DNA of 64,000 bases, taken from the NCBI RefSeq assembly GCF_014208035.1, contig NZ_JACHMK010000001.1, forward strand, positions 682,001-746,000, written 5' to 3'. Position 1 is the first letter of the stretch, and each line of letters starts with the position of its first letter. Of this stretch, positions 55,645-64,000 are shown piece by piece. The notes under the pieces are model-generated. The model was not told the DNA's origin and did not search any database. It was given only the letters and a program-made list of their open reading frames with translations. Source of the DNA: Schaalia hyovaginalis (GTDB lineage: Bacteria > Actinomycetota > Actinomycetes > Actinomycetales > Actinomycetaceae). Position numbers and translations under genes: made by a program.

Positions 55645-55711
55645 CCCCCGAAAACCCCTGTGGTAGGGCAGGCGCTGCCCGGAACCCACGACTGCAAGGA
55701 GAAGAAGCAGC

Positions 55712-56428
55712 ATGACGAAGCGCTCCAAGAGCTACCGTGCCGCGGCCGAGAAGGTGCACGCGGACGTTCTCTACACCCCTCTCGAGGCCATGAAGCTGGC
55801 CAAGGAGACCACCGTCACCAAGTTCGATTCGACCGTCGAGGTCGTCCTCCGACTCGGTGTCGATCCTCGTAAGGCCGATCAGATGGTGCGCGGCACCGTC
55901 TCCCTGCCGCACGGCACCGGCAAGACCTCCCGGGTCTTGGTCTTCGCCGTTGGCGAGCGCGCGCAGGAGGCGATCGACGCCGGAGCCGACGAGGTCGGCG
56001 GCGACGAGCTCATCGAGAAGGTCGCGAAGGGCTACACCGACTTCGATGTTGCGGTGGCGACGCCGGATCTCATGGGCAAGGTCGGCCGACTCGGCCGCGT
56101 CCTCGGCCCCCGCGGTCTCATGCCGAACCCGAAGACCGGCACGGTCACCATGGATGTCGCGAAGGCGATCAAGGAGATCAAGGGCGGTCGTATCGAGTTC
56201 CGCGTCGACAAGCACGCGAATCTCGCCTTCATCGTCGGCAAGTCCTCCTTCTCGGCCGTTCAGCTGGCTGAGAACTACGCGGCGGTCCTCGATGAGGTCC
56301 TCCGTCTCAAGCCGGCGTCCGCCAAGGGCCGCTACATCTCGAAGGGCACCGTGTCCACGACGATGGGTCCGGGTATTCCGCTCGACGTCACCAAGACGAA
56401 GAACCTCGCGTCTGAGGATGCTGCCTGA
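55712..56428 (+). CDS. rplA: 50S ribosomal protein L1
   Basis: 238 residues. [40 protein letters not shown] and GRIEFRVDK are L1 hallmarks; L1 forms the E-site stalk and can repress its own operon. ATG 55712 after AAGGAGAAG. It ends at a strong terminator instead of continuing into rplJ. Confidence 0.97.
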   Translation: MTKRSKSYRAAAEKVHADVLYTPLEAMKLAKETTVTKFDSTVEVVLRLGVDPRKADQMVRGTVSLPHGTGKTSRVLVFAVGERAQEAIDAGADEVGGDELIEKVAKGYTDFDVAVATPDLMGKVGRLGRVLGPRGLMPNPKTGTVTMDVAKAIKEIKGGRIEFRVDKHANLAFIVGKSSFSAVQLAENYAAVLDEVLRLKPASAKGRYISKGTVSTTMGPGIPLDVTKTKNLASEDAA

Positions 56429-56438
56429 GTACTCCGTG

Positions 56439-56477
56439 GTGCGCACCGGGGACAATGGTCCCCGGTGCGCACTTTTT
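56439..56477 (+). terminator. intrinsic terminator after rplA
   Basis: Perfect 14-bp stem (56439-56452 with 56459-56472), loop CAATGG, then TTTTTCT. Confidence 0.9.
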
Positions 56478-56596
56478 CTCGGTTTTCGACGGGTTAATCG
56501 GATCGAGAGAGTCCCTTGAGGGATGAAGGTCCCTTGTCGCGGGCGTCCAAATAATCAGTGGGATAGCTCTCGGTGCTTGCGGGAGTTTTTCAGAAA

Positions 56597-56626
56597 TTGT
56601 AGGGTCGTAACCGTGCCCGTTAGATT
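56597..56626 (+). promoter_or_regulatory. promoter of the large surface-protein gene
   Basis: TTGTAG (56597-56602), 18-bp spacer, TAGATT (56621-56626), about 45 nt before the GTG start. The surrounding 56475-56670 stretch is distinctly more A+T-rich than neighbouring genes. Confidence 0.5.
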
Positions 56627-56670
56627 CGGGCAGCTCGTAGATTTCGTTTCATCGAAAGGATGGTGGGTGC

Positions 56671-59600
56671 GTGCGCTCATCACGATTCATATCGAAGGCG
56701 AAGGCTCTCGGCGCCGGTGTGTCCGCCGTAGTCGTCCTCACTCTTGGGTACGGCCTTCTCTCCCCGAACACCGTCCCCGCAGCGCAGGCGCTCACCATTG
56801 ACGGCGTCAACGTCATTGACACAGGCACGACCCAGACCGATGCGCAGAACTCCATCAACGGAAGGGTCGTCAAGCAATGGGCTGGCAACTTCCTTCAGAC
56901 GAACAACCCGAGCGTTGCCACGCCGCTTGAGGGCGTGCGCGTCTACGCCCAGTGGTACGAGAAGGACGGCTCGGCCTCGCCGATCTACACCGGTCTTTCC
57001 GGGGCCGACGGCACCTACCACATCGTCATGAAGAACTTTGTCAAGGCGGACGGGACCACGGCCTCCTTCGATGCCGATCCCCTCCTTCCTGAGGGCGAGA
57101 AGTTCCGCATTTGGGCCGAGACTCCGGACGGGATGTACCTGTGGTACTCCTGGCAGGGCAGCCAGCTTGGCCCCGATGGGAACATCAATGACCTTACCGC
57201 CGGCGCGAGCCAGGCGGTCGGTCCGAACCGGATGGAAAACATCAACTTCATCTACGCGCCGCTCACGGACACAGCGACGATGAGCGCGACCCCGACCACC
57301 CAGGATCCCTCCGTCAACTACTCGGCCGAGCAGGGCTACATCTCGGGCTCGGTCTTCTGGAACAACGTCTTCAATGATGGTGCCGCCACGATGCAGCTGT
57401 ATGCGGCGGACAACGGAAGCGTTGATCCTGCCGCGACGAATATCACCGTCGTCGGTTCCTACCTCTCCGACTACGCCCTGCAGCGGATCTACACCGATGG
57501 CAAGGCCTACATGGGCAAAGACATCCGGGGTATCGGCTGGACGAACGATGATGAGGCCAAGCTCCAGGCGTGGATCAAGGAGCAGATCGCCGCCGAGCGG
57601 ACCGCCCTGTGGATCGCTGAGACCGTCCAGACGACGACGGATGCCAACGGCGCCTACCGTCTGCAATTCAACGGCACCTACGGGCGGGCTTGGGACAATG
57701 CCGGCTACGACGACCGCGTCCTCGTTTATACCGATCTTGCGCGCGAGCCTGCGAAGAGCCAGTATTTCCACAAGATCGCCTCCTCCCCGACCGACGGCAC
57801 GTGGTACAAGGATGCGACCGGCCGTGGGATGGACAACTACCCGAAGCACATCAACCTCAACTGGACCTACGTCTACCTTGAGGGTGTCGACGGATTCGCG
57901 CAGACCTCGCCTTACTTCGGCAACGCCTTCAAGTCGACCGGCAGCGCCGCCTACGCGCTCAGCCCGGGAACGACGTGGACCTCCCTGGCGACCAATGACA
58001 CAGTGAGTTTGCAGAACATCCAGAACGCTAACTTCGCGCTCTACCTCGACGAGTTCACTTTCGACGTCACGCCCTACGATTCCTACACGAAGTACGCGAT
58101 GCCGGGTGACACGGTGAACACGACGACGACGGGCCTTCCGGGCTCCGACCTCGGCGACAACAAGTACCAGATCGTGTGGTACGCCCCCGATGGCTCGGTT
58201 CTCAAGGAATGCCCCGTCGAGATCCCCTCGACGAACGGTAAACTCGTTTCCTGCGATTTCACCGTCCCGGCGGATCTGAAGACGACAACCACCTACGTCG
58301 CCAAGCTCTACACGATCGACCCGGCGACGGGCGTGCGAACGGACTACCCGATCGCGGAGGACTCCTTCACGGCGATTCCGCAGGATCAGACCACCCTCTT
58401 CGATCCGATCTACACCTCGGGCACCTTCGTTCAGGGCACCGGCGGCACCGTTGTGGCCCCGACCTTCGACGATCCGCGCACGAGCGACATGGTCGAGAAG
58501 CTCACGCCGCCCACCGGAACGACCTTCGGCTCGCCTAAGGGGCAGACCCTGCCCACCGGCATGACGATCGACCCGACAACGGGCGCGATCACCGTCGGGA
58601 CCACGACGCCCGCGGGAACTTACACCGTCCCCGTCCTCGTCACCTACCCGGACGACTCGACCGACACCGTCAACGTCTCGATCACCGTCGAGGCCCCCGC
58701 GGCGGTCCACATCGGCCAGATCAACGACCAGGTGGTCACCGCCGGCGATCCGATCGCCGACGTCCCGGTGACCGCGACCGATCAGGCCGGCCACCCGATC
58801 ACCCTCACGGCGGACAACACGACTGTGACGGGCCTTCCCGATGGGGTGACCTTCGATCCGACGAGGGGCACCATTTCCGGCACGCCCACCACGCCGGGCA
58901 GCTACTCTGTGACCGTGACCGTCACGCTTCCCGATGGCACGACGGCGACGGAGACCTTCACCATTACGGTGAAGGAACCCATTACCGATTCGGTGACGCC
59001 GGTCTACGACAACGGCACCGGCACGGCCGGGTCGACGGTGACGACTCCGAACACGGGTGACCCGCTGCCTGCTGGCACGGCGACCACGGCGACGGCCGAC
59101 AATGGTGCGACGGCGACCGTCAACCCCGATGGTTCGGTGTCGGTGGCGATCCCGGACACTGCGCAGCCTGGTGACGTCATCACCGTGACGGTCGCCCACA
59201 CCTACCCGGACGGCTCGACCGACACGGAGACCTTCACGATCACCGTCGAGGCCCCCGCGGCGGTCCACATCGGCCAGATCAACGACCAGGTGGTCACCGC
59301 TGGCGATCCGATCGCCGACATCCCGGTGACCGCGACCGATGAGGCCGGCCACCCGATCACCCTCACGGCGGGCAACACGACTGTGACGGGCCTTCCCGAT
59401 GGGGTGACCTTCGATCCGACGACGGGCACCATTTCCGGCACGTCCACCACGCCGGGCAGCTACTCTGTGACCGTGACCGTCACGCTTCCCGATGGCACGA
59501 CGGCGACGGAGACCTTCACCATTACGGTGAAGGAACCCATTACCGATTCGGTGACGCCGGTCTACGACAACGGCACCGGCACGGCCGGGTCGACGGTGAC

Positions 59601-60633
59601 GACTCCGAACACGGGTGACCCGCTGCCTGCTGGCACGGCGACCACGGCGACGGCCGACAATGGTGCGACGGCGACCGTCAACCCCGATGGTTCGGTGTCG
59701 GTGGCGATCCCGGACACTGCGCAGCCTGGTGACGTCATCACCGTGACGGTCGCCCACACCTACCCGGACGGCTCGACCGACACGGAGACCTTCACGATCA
59801 CCGTCACGGAGTCGACCACCGACACCGATGGTGATGGCCTCACCGATGCTGAGGAGAAGGAGCTCGGCACCGATCCGCTCAACCCCGACACCGATGGTGA
59901 TGGGGTGAACGACGGTGATGAGACCACCGGCGCGCACAACCCCTTCGACAACGACGGTGACGGTAAGGGTGATCCGACCGATCCGAAGAACCCGGATACC
60001 GATGGTGATGGCATCACCGACGGTGACGAGCTCAACACGATCGTCGACGACTCCGGCAAGACCATTGCCGACCCGAACGCCACCGATCCGGTGACTGATC
60101 CGAACACGGCCGACACCGATGGTGATGGTCTGACGGATAAGGAAGAGGGCGACCTCGGCACCGATCCGACCAAGCCGGATACCGACGGTGATGGCCTGAC
60201 CGACAAGGAAGAGGGCGACCTCGGCACCGATCCGAAGAACCCGGATACCGATGGTGATGGGGTGAACGACGGTGATGAGACCACCGGCGCGCACAACCCC
60301 TTCGACAACGACGGTGACGGTAAGGGTGATCCGACCGATCCGAAGAACCCGGATACCGATGGTGATGGCATCACCGACGGTGACGAGCTCAACACGATCG
60401 TCGACGACTCCGGCAAGACCATTGCCGACCCGAACGCCACCGACGAGGTCACCGACCCGAACACCGCGCCCAAGGCCGCCACAACTCAGAGCGGCGGAGC
60501 GGCAGCGGGCTCGGTCCCGGGCAAGCTCGCCATCACGGGCGCCGACACCATGCTCATCGGTCCGGCTGCCCTCGGCCTCCTCGGAATCGGCGCGGCAGCG
60601 ATGTTCGCGAAGCGCCGTCGTCGCGAGGACTGA
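56671..60633 (+). CDS. giant LAITG-anchored repeat surface protein
   Basis: A 1320-residue exported protein inserted between rplA and rplJ. Layout: signal peptide (about 1-38, cleavage likely after PAAQA). An N-terminal region of about 580 residues follows, with SdrD/Cna-B-like stretches (for example [11 protein letters not shown] and [13 protein letters not shown]). Next is a Rib-like domain ending [17 protein letters not shown]. Two near-identical 186-residue units (about 671-856, 857-1042) each pair a putative-Ig domain ([19 protein letters not shown]) with a Rib-like [11 protein letters not shown] domain. A run of Asp-rich DTDGDGxTD calcium-binding repeats (TSP3-like, about 1050-1250) follows. 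The C-terminus has LAITG, a hydrophobic helix and KRRRRED. Start GTG 56671 after AAAGGATGG. The role (adhesion, biofilm) is inferred. Confidence 0.88.
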   Translation: MRSSRFISKAKALGAGVSAVVVLTLGYGLLSPNTVPAAQALTIDGVNVIDTGTTQTDAQNSINGRVVKQWAGNFLQTNNPSVATPLEGVRVYAQWYEKDGSASPIYTGLSGADGTYHIVMKNFVKADGTTASFDADPLLPEGEKFRIWAETPDGMYLWYSWQGSQLGPDGNINDLTAGASQAVGPNRMENINFIYAPLTDTATMSATPTTQDPSVNYSAEQGYISGSVFWNNVFNDGAATMQLYAADNGSVDPAATNITVVGSYLSDYALQRIYTDGKAYMGKDIRGIGWTNDDEAKLQAWIKEQIAAERTALWIAETVQTTTDANGAYRLQFNGTYGRAWDNAGYDDRVLVYTDLAREPAKSQYFHKIASSPTDGTWYKDATGRGMDNYPKHINLNWTYVYLEGVDGFAQTSPYFGNAFKSTGSAAYALSPGTTWTSLATNDTVSLQNIQNANFALYLDEFTFDVTPYDSYTKYAMPGDTVNTTTTGLPGSDLGDNKYQIVWYAPDGSVLKECPVEIPSTNGKLVSCDFTVPADLKTTTTYVAKLYTIDPATGVRTDYPIAEDSFTAIPQDQTTLFDPIYTSGTFVQGTGGTVVAPTFDDPRTSDMVEKLTPPTGTTFGSPKGQTLPTGMTIDPTTGAITVGTTTPAGTYTVPVLVTYPDDSTDTVNVSITVEAPAAVHIGQINDQVVTAGDPIADVPVTATDQAGHPITLTADNTTVTGLPDGVTFDPTRGTISGTPTTPGSYSVTVTVTLPDGTTATETFTITVKEPITDSVTPVYDNGTGTAGSTVTTPNTGDPLPAGTATTATADNGATATVNPDGSVSVAIPDTAQPGDVITVTVAHTYPDGSTDTETFTITVEAPAAVHIGQINDQVVTAGDPIADIPVTATDEAGHPITLTAGNTTVTGLPDGVTFDPTTGTISGTSTTPGSYSVTVTVTLPDGTTATETFTITVKEPITDSVTPVYDNGTGTAGSTVTTPNTGDPLPAGTATTATADNGATATVNPDGSVSVAIPDTAQPGDVITVTVAHTYPDGSTDTETFTITVTESTTDTDGDGLTDAEEKELGTDPLNPDTDGDGVNDGDETTGAHNPFDNDGDGKGDPTDPKNPDTDGDGITDGDELNTIVDDSGKTIADPNATDPVTDPNTADTDGDGLTDKEEGDLGTDPTKPDTDGDGLTDKEEGDLGTDPKNPDTDGDGVNDGDETTGAHNPFDNDGDGKGDPTDPKNPDTDGDGITDGDELNTIVDDSGKTIADPNATDEVTDPNTAPKAATTQSGGAAAGSVPGKLAITGADTMLIGPAALGLLGIGAAAMFAKRRRRED
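58681..59238 (+). repeat. 558-bp in-frame tandem repeat, copy 1
   Basis: Encodes a 186-residue Ig-plus-Rib-like unit. It differs from copy 2 at six positions that I can see, all in its first 40 percent; the last 320 bases or so are identical. Confidence 0.9.
59239..59796 (+). repeat. 558-bp in-frame tandem repeat, copy 2
   Basis: Directly follows copy 1 at an offset of 558 bp. The differences give Val-Ile, Gln-Glu, Asp-Gly, Arg-Thr and Pro-Ser changes plus one silent change. Confidence 0.9.
59812..60470 (+). repeat. Asp-rich calcium-binding repeats with an internal 357-bp duplication
   Basis: DTDGDGxTD-type units recur about every 18-40 residues. A block with [20 protein letters not shown] starting near 59893 recurs near 60250, 357 bp (119 codons) later, almost identical. 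Confidence 0.85.
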
Positions 60634-60686
60634 GCTGGAGCGACACTGAAGCTCGGATGAGCGCCACCTGAGGCTGCTCGCTCGAG

Positions 60687-60723
60687 AGGGCCCTGCGAAC
60701 GGAACACCCGTTCGCAGGGCCCT
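60687..60723 (+). terminator. terminator after the large surface-protein gene
   Basis: Perfect 16-bp stem (60687-60702 with 60708-60723), loop AACAC, 54 nt after the stop. Confidence 0.8.
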
Positions 60724-60781
60724 TCAGTATCTGGGGTGCCTCACCCCACACCAGGCGGGCTCGCGGGCCCGCCCTCGTTGC

Positions 60782-60788
60782 TGATACT
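60782..60788 (+). promoter_or_regulatory. extended -10 of the rplJL operon
   Basis: TGATACT at 60782-60788 is an extended -10. I see no good -35. Transcription would begin close to the L10 leader fold. Confidence 0.5.
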
Positions 60789-60794
60789 CTGGCA

Positions 60795-60921
60795 GAGCCG
60801 AAGACCGTCGGACGCCCGGGTGACCGGGCAGAAGTGCGAGAGCAGCCGACGCAGGTGAGTGAGTCACTTCTGTGACGTACGGACGTTCGCGCCCGGCACG
60901 ATCCTGCGTGCCGGGCTTTTT
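60795..60921 (+). ncRNA. ribosomal protein L10 leader
   Basis: The segment contains the conserved elements of the L10 leader: GAAGACCG, a GCCCGGGTGACCGGGC hairpin, a purine-rich internal part and GCAGGTGAG, followed by an attenuator hairpin. L10 (with L7/L12) binds this type of leader to lower its own synthesis. The 323-bp gap between the adhesin and rplJ is fully accounted for by terminator, promoter and this leader. Confidence 0.8.
60891..60921 (+). terminator. attenuator hairpin in the rplJL leader
   Basis: GCCCGGCACG (60891-60900) pairs with CGTGCCGGGC (60907-60916) and is followed by TTTTT. It stands before the rplJ start, so it must be conditional. Confidence 0.85.
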
Positions 60922-60956
60922 CATTGTTCGATGGCCAACTATCTGGAAGGAGGACC

Positions 60957-61478
60957 ATGGCGAGGTCTGACAAGGTGGCCGCCGTCGCCGAACTCGTGGA
61001 GCGTTTCCGCGAGTCCGACGCCGTTCTGCTCACCGAATATCGCGGCCTGACCGTCGGCCAGCTCAAGCAGCTGCGTCGCGGGCTGGGCGAGAACGCGAAC
61101 TACGCCGTGGTGAAGAACACGCTGGCACGGCTGGCGGCTCAGGAGGTCGGTCTCGACTTCCTCGCCGAGGACCTCAAGGGCCCGACCGCCATCGCCTTCG
61201 TCTCCGGCGAGCCCGTCGAGGCCGCCAAGACGCTGCGTGATTTCGCCAAGGAGAACCCTCAGCTCGTGCTCAAGTCGGGTGCGATGGACGGCGCTCCGCT
61301 GTCCGCTGAGGCCGTCAAGAAGCTTGCGGATCTGGAGTCCCGCGAGGTGCTGCTGGCCAAGGTCGCCGGCGCCCTCAAGGCGAAGGTGTCGCAGGCGGCG
61401 TACGCATTCAACGCTCTGCCCTCCAAGGCGGTCCGCACCATCGATGCCCTGCGCGAAAAGCAGGGCGAAGCGGCCTGA
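60957..61478 (+). CDS. rplJ: 50S ribosomal protein L10
   Basis: Base of the ribosomal stalk (173 residues). LTEYRGLTVGQLKQLRRGL, NYAVVKNTLARLA and GPTAIAF match L10; the C-terminal helix binds L7/L12 dimers. ATG 60957 follows GGAAGGAGGA by 2-3 nt; an upstream frame extension is rejected. Confidence 0.97.
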   Translation: MARSDKVAAVAELVERFRESDAVLLTEYRGLTVGQLKQLRRGLGENANYAVVKNTLARLAAQEVGLDFLAEDLKGPTAIAFVSGEPVEAAKTLRDFAKENPQLVLKSGAMDGAPLSAEAVKKLADLESREVLLAKVAGALKAKVSQAAYAFNALPSKAVRTIDALREKQGEAA

Positions 61479-61574
61479 CGCGACAGGCCCCGCGCTTGCG
61501 GCCGTCCGGCCGTCCGGTGCGGAACTCATCAATAATCTGCTCGCAAAGCAGGCCAATCAGGAAGGATGCCACTC

Positions 61575-61955
61575 ATGGCTAAGCTCTCCAACGACGAGCT
61601 CATCGCTGCGTTCAAGGAAATGACCCTCATCGAGCTCTCGGACTTCGTCAAGCTCTTCGAGGAGACCTTCGACGTCACCGCCGCCGCTCCGGCCGCCGTG
61701 GCCGTTGCCGCTGCTCCGGCTGAGGCCGAGGCCGCTGAGGAGAAGGACGAGTTCGAGGTCGTCCTCGAGTCCGCCGGCGACAAGAAGATCGCCGTCGTCA
61801 AGGCCGTCAAGAACCTCACGGGCCTTGGCCTCAAGGAGGCCAAGGATCTCGTCGACGGCGCGCCCTCGACCATCTTCGAGAACGCCAAGAAGGAGGACGC
61901 CGAGAAGGCCAAGGCCGAGATCGAAGAGGCCGGCGGCACCGTCACCCTCAAGTGA
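61575..61955 (+). CDS. rplL: 50S ribosomal protein L7/L12
   Basis: 126 residues. N-terminal dimerisation helices ([27 protein letters not shown]), Ala-rich hinge (about 40-56), and the C-terminal factor-binding domain with [30 protein letters not shown] 61575 after AGGAAGGA. Confidence 0.97.
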   Translation: MAKLSNDELIAAFKEMTLIELSDFVKLFEETFDVTAAAPAAVAVAAAPAEAEAAEEKDEFEVVLESAGDKKIAVVKAVKNLTGLGLKEAKDLVDGAPSTIFENAKKEDAEKAKAEIEEAGGTVTLK

Positions 61956-62024
61956 TTTCGGCTCCTCGCTCCTGACCGCTGTGCGGGCGGAACGAGGGGA
62001 GTCCCTTCGACGATGATTCGTCCA

Positions 62025-62060
62025 CTCGCCCCCGGAAGGAAGAATCCTTCCGGGGGCGAG
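62025..62060 (+). terminator. terminator after rplL
   Basis: Perfect 16-bp stem with AGAA loop (62025-62040 and 62045-62060). Confidence 0.85.
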
Positions 62061-62088
62061 GCGCATCCTCCGGTGCGCGGAGCCTCAC

Positions 62089-62301
62089 TCAGTCGAAGAT
62101 GCGTGCGATGAGCCTTGAGAGGGTGTAAACGATGAGGAAGATCATCATGAGCTCCCGCAACACCTTCCTCACGAGCCGCAGCGTCCGACGGAGGGCCTGC
62201 AAGGCGCCTTGGAACCGTCGGTGCCATTGATGGAAATGGCTCCGCCTCCTCCTCGGGCGATGTGAGGTCTTCACCACGCCCCGGTGATTTGCGTTCAACA
62301 T
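62089..62301 (-). CDS. possible small basic membrane-tethered protein
   Basis: A 70-residue reading frame, rich in Arg and His for the first 45 residues and ending in one hydrophobic helix (LMMIFLIVYTLSRLIARIF). No ribosome site is evident and the start lies in the promoter of the oppositely oriented tRNA-Asn. No family recognised. The basic-plus-helix composition is unlike random antisense frames nearby, so it is recorded with low confidence. Confidence 0.3.
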   Translation of the reverse strand: MLNANHRGVVKTSHRPRRRRSHFHQWHRRFQGALQALRRTLRLVRKVLRELMMIFLIVYTLSRLIARIFD

Positions 62302-62318
62302 GGCTGCTCGTTCATACT
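62289..62318 (+). promoter_or_regulatory. promoter of tRNA-Asn
   Basis: TTGCGT (62289-62294), 18-bp spacer, CATACT (62313-62318), 13 nt before the tRNA. Confidence 0.55.
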
Positions 62319-62331
62319 TATCAGGTCGCGA

Positions 62332-62403
62332 TCCCGCGTAGCTCAACGGCAGAGCATCCGACTGTTAATCGGACGGTTACTGGTTCGAATCCAGTCGCGG
62401 GAG
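62332..62403 (+). tRNA. tRNA-Asn (anticodon GTT)
   Basis: Acceptor TCCCGCG pairs with CGCGGGA (62396-62402), discriminator G, CCA encoded at 62404-62406. Anticodon loop CTGTTAA gives GTT. Confidence 0.95.
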
Positions 62404-62471
62404 CCATAATCGGCCCGGATCCATCGGATCCGGGCCGATCTCGTTTCAGGCGCCGGCTCCGCCCTCGTGCC

Positions 62472-62572
62472 GGGTTAAGGGTCAAAATGTGTGTCTGGCT
62501 CGGCGTGTCGCGGGGGTTAGATTTGGCCTTTTTGAATGCCGATTGAGTGGGTGTAGTCGGTGTCGATAGCGT
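62472..62572. repeat. 101-bp duplicated IS end, outer copy
   Basis: Identical by eye to 62573-62673. It contains the terminal inverted repeat and the last 18 or so codons of the transposase frame without the rest of the gene. Confidence 0.9.
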
Positions 62573-62673
62573 GGGTTAAGGGTCAAAATGTGTGTCTGGC
62601 TCGGCGTGTCGCGGGGGTTAGATTTGGCCTTTTTGAATGCCGATTGAGTGGGTGTAGTCGGTGTCGATAGCGT
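62573..62673. repeat. 101-bp duplicated IS end, inner copy
   Basis: Second copy of the IS end, continuous with the intact transposase gene whose stop codon lies at 62618. Confidence 0.9.
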
Positions 62674-63796
62674 TGTCGTAGAGGGCTGGGCGTCCTGTTT
62701 CGTGGTCGGCTTGGTTCTCGGTTTGGGTCAGGGTGGATACTTTGGCGAGTTGGCCCTGGCCCCAGTCGGACTGCCTGGCGATTCGTACTGGATCGTCAGG
62801 CAGTTCCGTTTTTAAGTAGAGCCACCAATCCAGCATGCGGCGTTGTCGTTCGCCTGATCTGCCGCGGTGGGTTCTGGCGAGCAGTTTGAGCTGGGCGTTG
62901 ATGCCGCCTTCTAAGCTGTTGGTGGTGGATTTGATCCGCTCGGGCGCAAGGACTCCTGCTGGCGGGTTGAGGTAGACAAACAGCATCTCGGACCGCCAAA
63001 GATGGTTGAGGCTGTTGTAGGCCTTGCGCACGTTGTGGTGGGTCCACACGCGGGTCCATGCACCTGTTTTGGGGTCTTTGATCATGGTTTTCTCGTTCAT
63101 CCATTCCCGGTAGATCGTTGAAAACTCGTGCAGTTGCACACCCCACGCGGCGGCTTCATCCAGTGTGGTGATCCGGGTCAGTTTCAGCGCAAGTCGGTAG
63201 ATGGTGCGCCCGGCATCGGTGCGTGGGTTGGTGGTGGTGTAGCGGCGGACCACGCGTTGGGCGTGGACGAGGCAGCGTTGAATTTTCGTAGTCGGCCAGC
63301 ACTTTTTGATTGCGCTGTATGCGCCTTGGCCGCCGTCGATGACGGCGATGAGTGGGGCTTCGATGCGTTCAAGCAGCAGTTGGTAGTCGCGGGTGGTTTC
63401 GTGTTTGCACCAGTGCCAGGCGATCACGTGGTCGATGGTCGCCGCGACGATCAGGCAGCCACCGGCGGTGTAGGTGCCATCGAGAAATACCTGGTCGTAG
63501 ATCCGCTTGTGGTGGCCGGCGGTGGGGTCAGGCACATCAACGAGCCAGCACCACTTGAAGCGCCGCTTCATGGTGGCGCGGCTAACACCGTTTCGTTTGG
63601 CTAGGTCGTCGAGTGATATTGCGGTGGTGCAATGCTCGATGAACTGGGTGAACACTGCCGCGTTGGTGATGTCGTTTCGACGTTTGACGCTGGAGGCGCC
63701 GCATTGTTTGCAGCGCCATCTGGTGGTGCCTTTGCTGGTGGTGCCGTTGCGTTTCATTTCACCGCCGCAGTGGCAGCGTGGTTGGTTCTTCGACAT
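62618..63796 (-). CDS. transposase, IS1249/IS256-like
   Basis: A DDE transposase of 392 residues. The N-terminus carries a zinc-finger pair (CHCGGEMKRNG and RWRCKQCGASS) and a helix-turn-helix (LAKRNGVSRATMKRRF). The catalytic acidic residues are probably in FLDGTY, VIDGGQGA and NSLEGGIN. The architecture matches, from memory, transposases annotated as IS1249. The start is uncertain: ATG 63796 is taken because MSKNQPRC directly precedes the zinc finger; an ATG 10 codons earlier is possible. The frame is intact, so the element may still be active. Confidence 0.87.
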   Translation of the reverse strand: MSKNQPRCHCGGEMKRNGTTSKGTTRWRCKQCGASSVKRRNDITNAAVFTQFIEHCTTAISLDDLAKRNGVSRATMKRRFKWCWLVDVPDPTAGHHKRIYDQVFLDGTYTAGGCLIVAATIDHVIAWHWCKHETTRDYQLLLERIEAPLIAVIDGGQGAYSAIKKCWPTTKIQRCLVHAQRVVRRYTTTNPRTDAGRTIYRLALKLTRITTLDEAAAWGVQLHEFSTIYREWMNEKTMIKDPKTGAWTRVWTHHNVRKAYNSLNHLWRSEMLFVYLNPPAGVLAPERIKSTTNSLEGGINAQLKLLARTHRGRSGERQRRMLDWWLYLKTELPDDPVRIARQSDWGQGQLAKVSTLTQTENQADHETGRPALYDNAIDTDYTHSIGIQKGQI

Positions 63797-64000
63797 TGCG
63801 ACACCACACCACGCCGCGCATAGCACATCACGGCTGCCACACCGAGGATTTCCCGTCGGGGGCTAGATATATGCTTCCGGAGCATATACTTTCCGGAAAC
63901 CTACAGGTCAATCCGTGAAAATCCGCGATTCCGGACACACTTTTTGACCCTTAACCCCTCGTCCGCTGCGCCGGGTCTGCGATCATGGCGATCATGAACG

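Larger units (their letters stand above)
62472..63957 (-). mobile_element. insertion sequence, IS1249/IS256-like
   Basis: The ends GGGTTAAGGGTCAAAATGTG (from 62472) and its inverted match (reading back from 63957) agree at 23 of the first 24 bases. One transposase gene lies between, and the base composition is lower in G+C than its surroundings. Flanks CTCGTGCC (62464-62471) and CTCGTCCG (63958-63965) match at six of eight positions, a possible decayed target duplication. An inner copy of the left end starts at 62573. Confidence 0.85.

Noticed and set aside
56680..60294. 1204-codon minus-strand frame opposite the adhesin
   Set aside because: It repeats with the same period as the adhesin and has Arg/Val/Gly bias; it is a shadow of the repeats.
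58681..60470. CRISPR-like array
   Set aside because: The repeats are long, coding and adjacent without unique spacers; they are protein domain repeats. No CRISPR array was seen elsewhere in the window.

Overview
The window is chromosomal DNA from a high-G+C Gram-positive bacterium, most likely an actinobacterium of the Actinomycetaceae (Actinomyces/Schaalia type). The grounds are strong G/C bias at third codon positions, frequent ATGA/GTGA gene overlaps, many leaderless TANNNT-(6-7 nt)-ATG starts, a MenJ-like quinone reductase, a complete 14-subunit nuo operon, and two surface proteins ending in LAxTG sortase signals (the class E type of high-G+C Gram-positives). The genus is inferred; no rRNA gene is present.

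Region 1 (1-29.6 kb) is a respiration block. After the end of an L,D-transpeptidase come menaquinone genes menB, menC, menD, menF and menG, interrupted by an HtrA-type membrane protease and an unrecognised gene in the place where menE might be expected. A MenJ-like reductase leads directly into nuoA-N. A polyprenyl diphosphate synthase overlaps nuoN, and a ferredoxin-NADP reductase-like flavoprotein follows. The block thus encodes head-group and side-chain synthesis of menaquinone plus the complex that reduces it. menE, menA and menH are not seen here.

Region 2 (29.6-33.6 kb) holds an LATTG-anchored Ig-like surface protein behind a DtxR-box-like palindrome, an HtpX-type metalloprotease, yajQ, three tRNAs (Tyr, Thr, Met) and rpmG.

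Region 3 (33.7-45.2 kb) is a sialic-acid uptake and catabolism operon. A divergent GntR/FCD repressor faces a lipoprotein-dependent ABC transporter of the peptide/Sat class (one permease is fused to one ATPase), then nanA, nanK, nanE, a two-part alpha/beta hydrolase and nagB. nagA is absent. A perfect 13-bp palindrome lies between the -35 and -10 of the operon promoter and beside the regulator start.

Region 4 (45.2-53.7 kb) is housekeeping: galE coupled to a TetR regulator, a multi-pass membrane protein, murB, adenosine deaminase, a monoacylglycerol-lipase-like hydrolase, an LCP cell-wall ligase and an aspartate-type aminotransferase.

Region 5 (53.8-62.4 kb) is the tRNA-Trp-secE-nusG-rplK-rplA ... 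rplJ-rplL transcription/translation cluster. Between rplA and rplJ sits a 1320-residue LAITG-anchored repeat protein with its own promoter and terminators. rplJL is preceded by an L10-type leader with an attenuator hairpin. tRNA-Asn follows.

Region 6 (62.4-64 kb) is an insertion sequence (IS1249/IS256-like transposase) with near-perfect terminal inverted repeats and a 101-bp tandem duplication of one end.
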